DNA of 64,000 nucleotides from Planococcus soli (lineage in GTDB: Bacteria; Bacillota; Bacilli; Bacillales_A; Planococcaceae), in assembly GCF_016881065.1 (NCBI RefSeq), contig NZ_WXYN01000051.1:794629-858628 (forward strand), written 5' to 3'. Of this stretch, positions 62,247 to 64,000 are shown piece by piece. Position 1 is the first letter of the stretch. Every line of letters begins with the position of its first letter. The notes under the pieces are model-generated. The model searched no databases and had not been told where the DNA came from. It was given only the letters and a program-made list of their open reading frames with translations. The translations under genes were made by a program, and so were the position numbers.

Positions 62247-62806
62247 CAGAGCTTGTTGGCATTCTATTGGCAGGCGGCATGTCGCGGCGTTTCGGCTCAC
62301 CAAAAGCTTTTGCGGAAATTGGAAAAGAATTGTTCTATGAACGTGCATACCGAGCTTTGGATCAGGTCTGCGATCATGTGGTCATTATCGCCAGACCGGA
62401 ATTGCTGGCGCATTTTCCAACGGAATATGATGTCATTACGGATCTGGACTGGATCGCAGGGCAAGGTCCATTAGCCGGTATCCTGTCAGGAATGACGGCG
62501 AGACCTGCCAAGAAATATTTGGTGCTGCCCTGTGATATGCCGTTTGTCGGTAAGGATGAAACTGCAAAGCTGCTTGATCTTGCTGATCCTTTGTCCGATA
62601 TTACGGCAGTGCATAATTCAGCTGAAAAGATACCGTTGTTTAGCGTTTGGAACTTCCGTATGAAAGAACCGCTGCAAAACGATCTGGCTGCTGGTCAATT
62701 ACGTGTCATGAAACTAATGGAAAAAGTGACGACTGAGTGGATCGATTCATCCAGAATTCATGAAGATCCACTCGTTTTTCGAAATATAAATCAGCCTGAT
62801 AAATAA
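62243..62806 (+). CDS. mobA: Molybdenum cofactor guanylyltransferase MobA, 187 aa
   Basis: Attaches GMP to Mo-molybdopterin to give the MGD cofactor used by formate dehydrogenase. The nucleotide-binding motif is VGILLAGGMSRRFGSPKAFA, followed by VITDLDWIAGQGPLAGILSG and YLVLPCDMPFVGKDE. Its ATG overlaps the moaD stop. Length normal. The presence of MobA and MobB agrees with the bis-MGD type FdhA encoded nearby. Confidence 0.94.
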   Translation: MTELVGILLAGGMSRRFGSPKAFAEIGKELFYERAYRALDQVCDHVVIIARPELLAHFPTEYDVITDLDWIAGQGPLAGILSGMTARPAKKYLVLPCDMPFVGKDETAKLLDLADPLSDITAVHNSAEKIPLFSVWNFRMKEPLQNDLAAGQLRVMKLMEKVTTEWIDSSRIHEDPLVFRNINQPDK

Positions 62807-62821
62807 AGAGGGGGTGGCGTA

Positions 62822-63838
62822 ATGGCCATAAAACCAGTACAGGACCAATTTCAGCGTCCAATACGGGATTTGCGGATATCTGTCACCGACCGCTGCAATT
62901 TCCGTTGTTCATACTGCATGCCAAAAGAAGTGTTTGGAGACGATTATGCATTTTTGCCGAAGCAGGAATTATTGTCATTTGAAGAAATCCATCGCTTGAC
63001 GAAAATTTTCGCTGCGATGGGCGTCAAAAAAATCCGCCTTACGGGTGGGGAGCCACTAATGCGCAGAGGATTGCCGGAATTGGTCAAGAAAATCCTTTCT
63101 GTTGAAGGGATAGAGGATATAGGCTTAACAACAAATGGCCTGCTCCTTGGCAATCAGGCACAGGCGCTTTTCGACGCTGGACTTCGCCGTCTGAACATTA
63201 GTCTGGACGCACTCGATCCCGAGCTTTTCGGCAAACTCAACGGCCGTGGTGTCGATCCGTCCCATATCCTGAAACAAATCGATTTTGCCCGTCAAGTAGG
63301 CTTTGAAATCAAAGTCAATATGGTCGTCCAAAAGGATGTCAACGAACAGGAAATTCTGCCGATGACCGCTTATTTTAAAGAACGCGGCATGACCTTGCGC
63401 TTTATCGAATTTATGGATGTTGGCAATGACAATGGTTGGAGCTTCAAAAAAGTGGTTACCAAAAAACAAATTCTTGAAAAGTTGCAGACAGTTTATAAGC
63501 TGGAGCCAGTGGATAAAGATTACTATGGTGAAGTGGCAAAGCGCTACCGTTTTGAAGAAGGGGATGCCCAAGTCGGATTTATCACATCCGTCTCGGAATC
63601 CTTCTGCTCATCATGCACACGCGCCCGTTTGTCTTCTGATGGGAAATTCTATACCTGCTTGTTCGCTACCGGACATTTCGATATCCGCGAACTAGTGCGG
63701 AGCGGCTTGAGCGATGAAGAATTGCTGGAAAAAATTTCAGCCGTATGGGAACGGCGGGACGACCGTTACTCAGACGAACGGACCGAATTCACCGCAAAAA
63801 ATCGCAACAAGATTGGCATGTCGTATATTGGTGGCTAA
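62822..63838 (+). CDS. moaA: GTP 3',8-cyclase MoaA, 338 aa
   Basis: A radical SAM enzyme that starts molybdopterin synthesis from GTP. The radical SAM cluster is at Cys25, Cys29 and Cys32 ([15 protein letters not shown]); [20 protein letters not shown] follows. The second 4Fe-4S cluster is [20 protein letters not shown] and the C-terminal GG tail (SYIGG) is intact. AGAGGGGGTGGCGTA precedes the ATG. Last gene of the operon, closed by a strong terminator; moaC and moaB are not in the window. Confidence 0.97.
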   Translation: MAIKPVQDQFQRPIRDLRISVTDRCNFRCSYCMPKEVFGDDYAFLPKQELLSFEEIHRLTKIFAAMGVKKIRLTGGEPLMRRGLPELVKKILSVEGIEDIGLTTNGLLLGNQAQALFDAGLRRLNISLDALDPELFGKLNGRGVDPSHILKQIDFARQVGFEIKVNMVVQKDVNEQEILPMTAYFKERGMTLRFIEFMDVGNDNGWSFKKVVTKKQILEKLQTVYKLEPVDKDYYGEVAKRYRFEEGDAQVGFITSVSESFCSSCTRARLSSDGKFYTCLFATGHFDIRELVRSGLSDEELLEKISAVWERRDDRYSDERTEFTAKNRNKIGMSYIGG

Positions 63839-63856
63839 AAGCTTTCTGATAAATCA

Positions 63857-63894
63857 AAAAGCGCTTCCTGAAAATTTTCAGGAAGCGCTTTTTT
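63857..63894. terminator. Terminator of the cofactor operon
   Basis: AAAAGCGCTTCCTGAAAA and its exact complement form a perfect palindrome without a real loop, with T-run at the right end and A-run at the left. Confidence 0.93.
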
Positions 63895-63904
63895 CGTTTG
63901 TCTT

Positions 63905-64000
63905 TTATACTGAAAAGCTCATCGATATGGTTTCATAGCATGAATCAGCAAGCAGTTTTTGTTTATCTTTCCTCAACTGGCACATAAGTCTGCATGCCCG
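63905..64000 (-). other. Possible 3' end of a minus-strand gene entering from the right
   Basis: Two minus-strand frames reach the edge. One ends at 63963-63965 and reads GMQTYVPVEER; the other ends at 63905-63907 and reads RACRLMCQLRKDKQKLLADS and on. Either could be the C-terminus of a gene converging on the shared terminator. Too little is present to choose or name it. Confidence 0.3.

Noticed and set aside
1-64000. CRISPR arrays, tRNA or rRNA genes, intact insertion sequences, prophage genes and toxin-antitoxin pairs
   Set aside because: Looked for in reading the window; no regularly spaced repeats, no tRNA-like cloverleaf with consensus arms and no transposase, integrase or phage structural motifs were seen.

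Overview
The window is a 64-kb chromosomal segment of a low-to-moderate-GC Gram-positive bacterium, most likely a member of the Planococcaceae (Planococcus/Planomicrobium/Sporosarcina type). The evidence is AGGAGG-type ribosome binding sites throughout, a class D sortase, a FapR-type operator in front of a fabHB-like gene, and Bacillales families such as KtrA/C, YdbS/YdbT, PadR plus HAAS/DUF4097, an IDEAL-domain protein, YyaC and YhfH. I see no rRNA, tRNA, CRISPR array, prophage or intact insertion sequence. Assignments rest on reading motifs; no database search was run.

Layout. 1-9.1 kb: small accessory genes (membrane proteins, GNAT acetyltransferase, aldo/keto reductase, isochorismatase-like hydrolase), two decayed genes (hexapeptide acetyltransferase, SAM methyltransferase), a K+ channel gating subunit behind an attenuator-like leader, and a divergent pair of a CHRD surface protein and a class D sortase. 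9.6-14.6 kb: complete urease operon ureABCEFGD. 14.7-20.5 kb: a duplicated-domain small protein, then an oligopeptide/nickel-type ABC transporter whose binding protein is on the plus strand and whose ATPase and permeases are on the minus strand; it plausibly supplies Ni2+ to urease. 22.6-29.6 kb: a tricarboxylate (aconitate/tricarballylate-like) module made of a PrpF-family isomerase, a CitMHS transporter under a CcpA-type cre, a TcuA-like flavoprotein and two paralogous LysR regulators at its edges, interrupted by yyaC. 30-41 kb: AIM24 protein, proline iminopeptidase, kinase-like protein, PH-domain pair, PadR/HAAS module, several small unknown genes, Bax-inhibitor protein, FabH and an IDEAL-domain protein. 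41-45 kb: Fe3+-type ABC transporter. 45-48 kb: a multiply frameshifted alcohol dehydrogenase and a DrrAB-type exporter preceded by a tiny membrane ORF. 48-52.5 kb: proline dehydrogenase, GNAT, methyltransferase, small zinc protein and isocitrate lyase. 53-64 kb: a formate dehydrogenase / molybdenum cofactor island (DUF1641, fdhA, DUF2294, fdhD, OFA-type transporter, moeA-mobB-moaE-moaD-mobA-moaA).

How the parts work together: the urease block makes the three structural subunits, four accessory proteins and probably the nickel importer. The formate block makes a Cys-type Mo/W formate dehydrogenase, its sulfurtransferase FdhD, a likely formate/oxalate transporter and much of the cofactor pathway. 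The most interesting non-coding signals are terminator-bearing 5' leaders in front of the ktr gene and fdhA, a 26-bp perfect palindrome before isocitrate lyase, a 58-bp loopless palindrome, a FapR box, a consensus cre, an intergenic repeat in three copies, and two well-conserved genes (citMHS, fabH) whose best-placed start codons are ATT and ATA. I found no unmistakable new defence or mobile system; the candidates for new biology are the leaders, the sortase/CHRD pair, the duplicated protein beside urease and the tiny membrane ORF before DrrAB.
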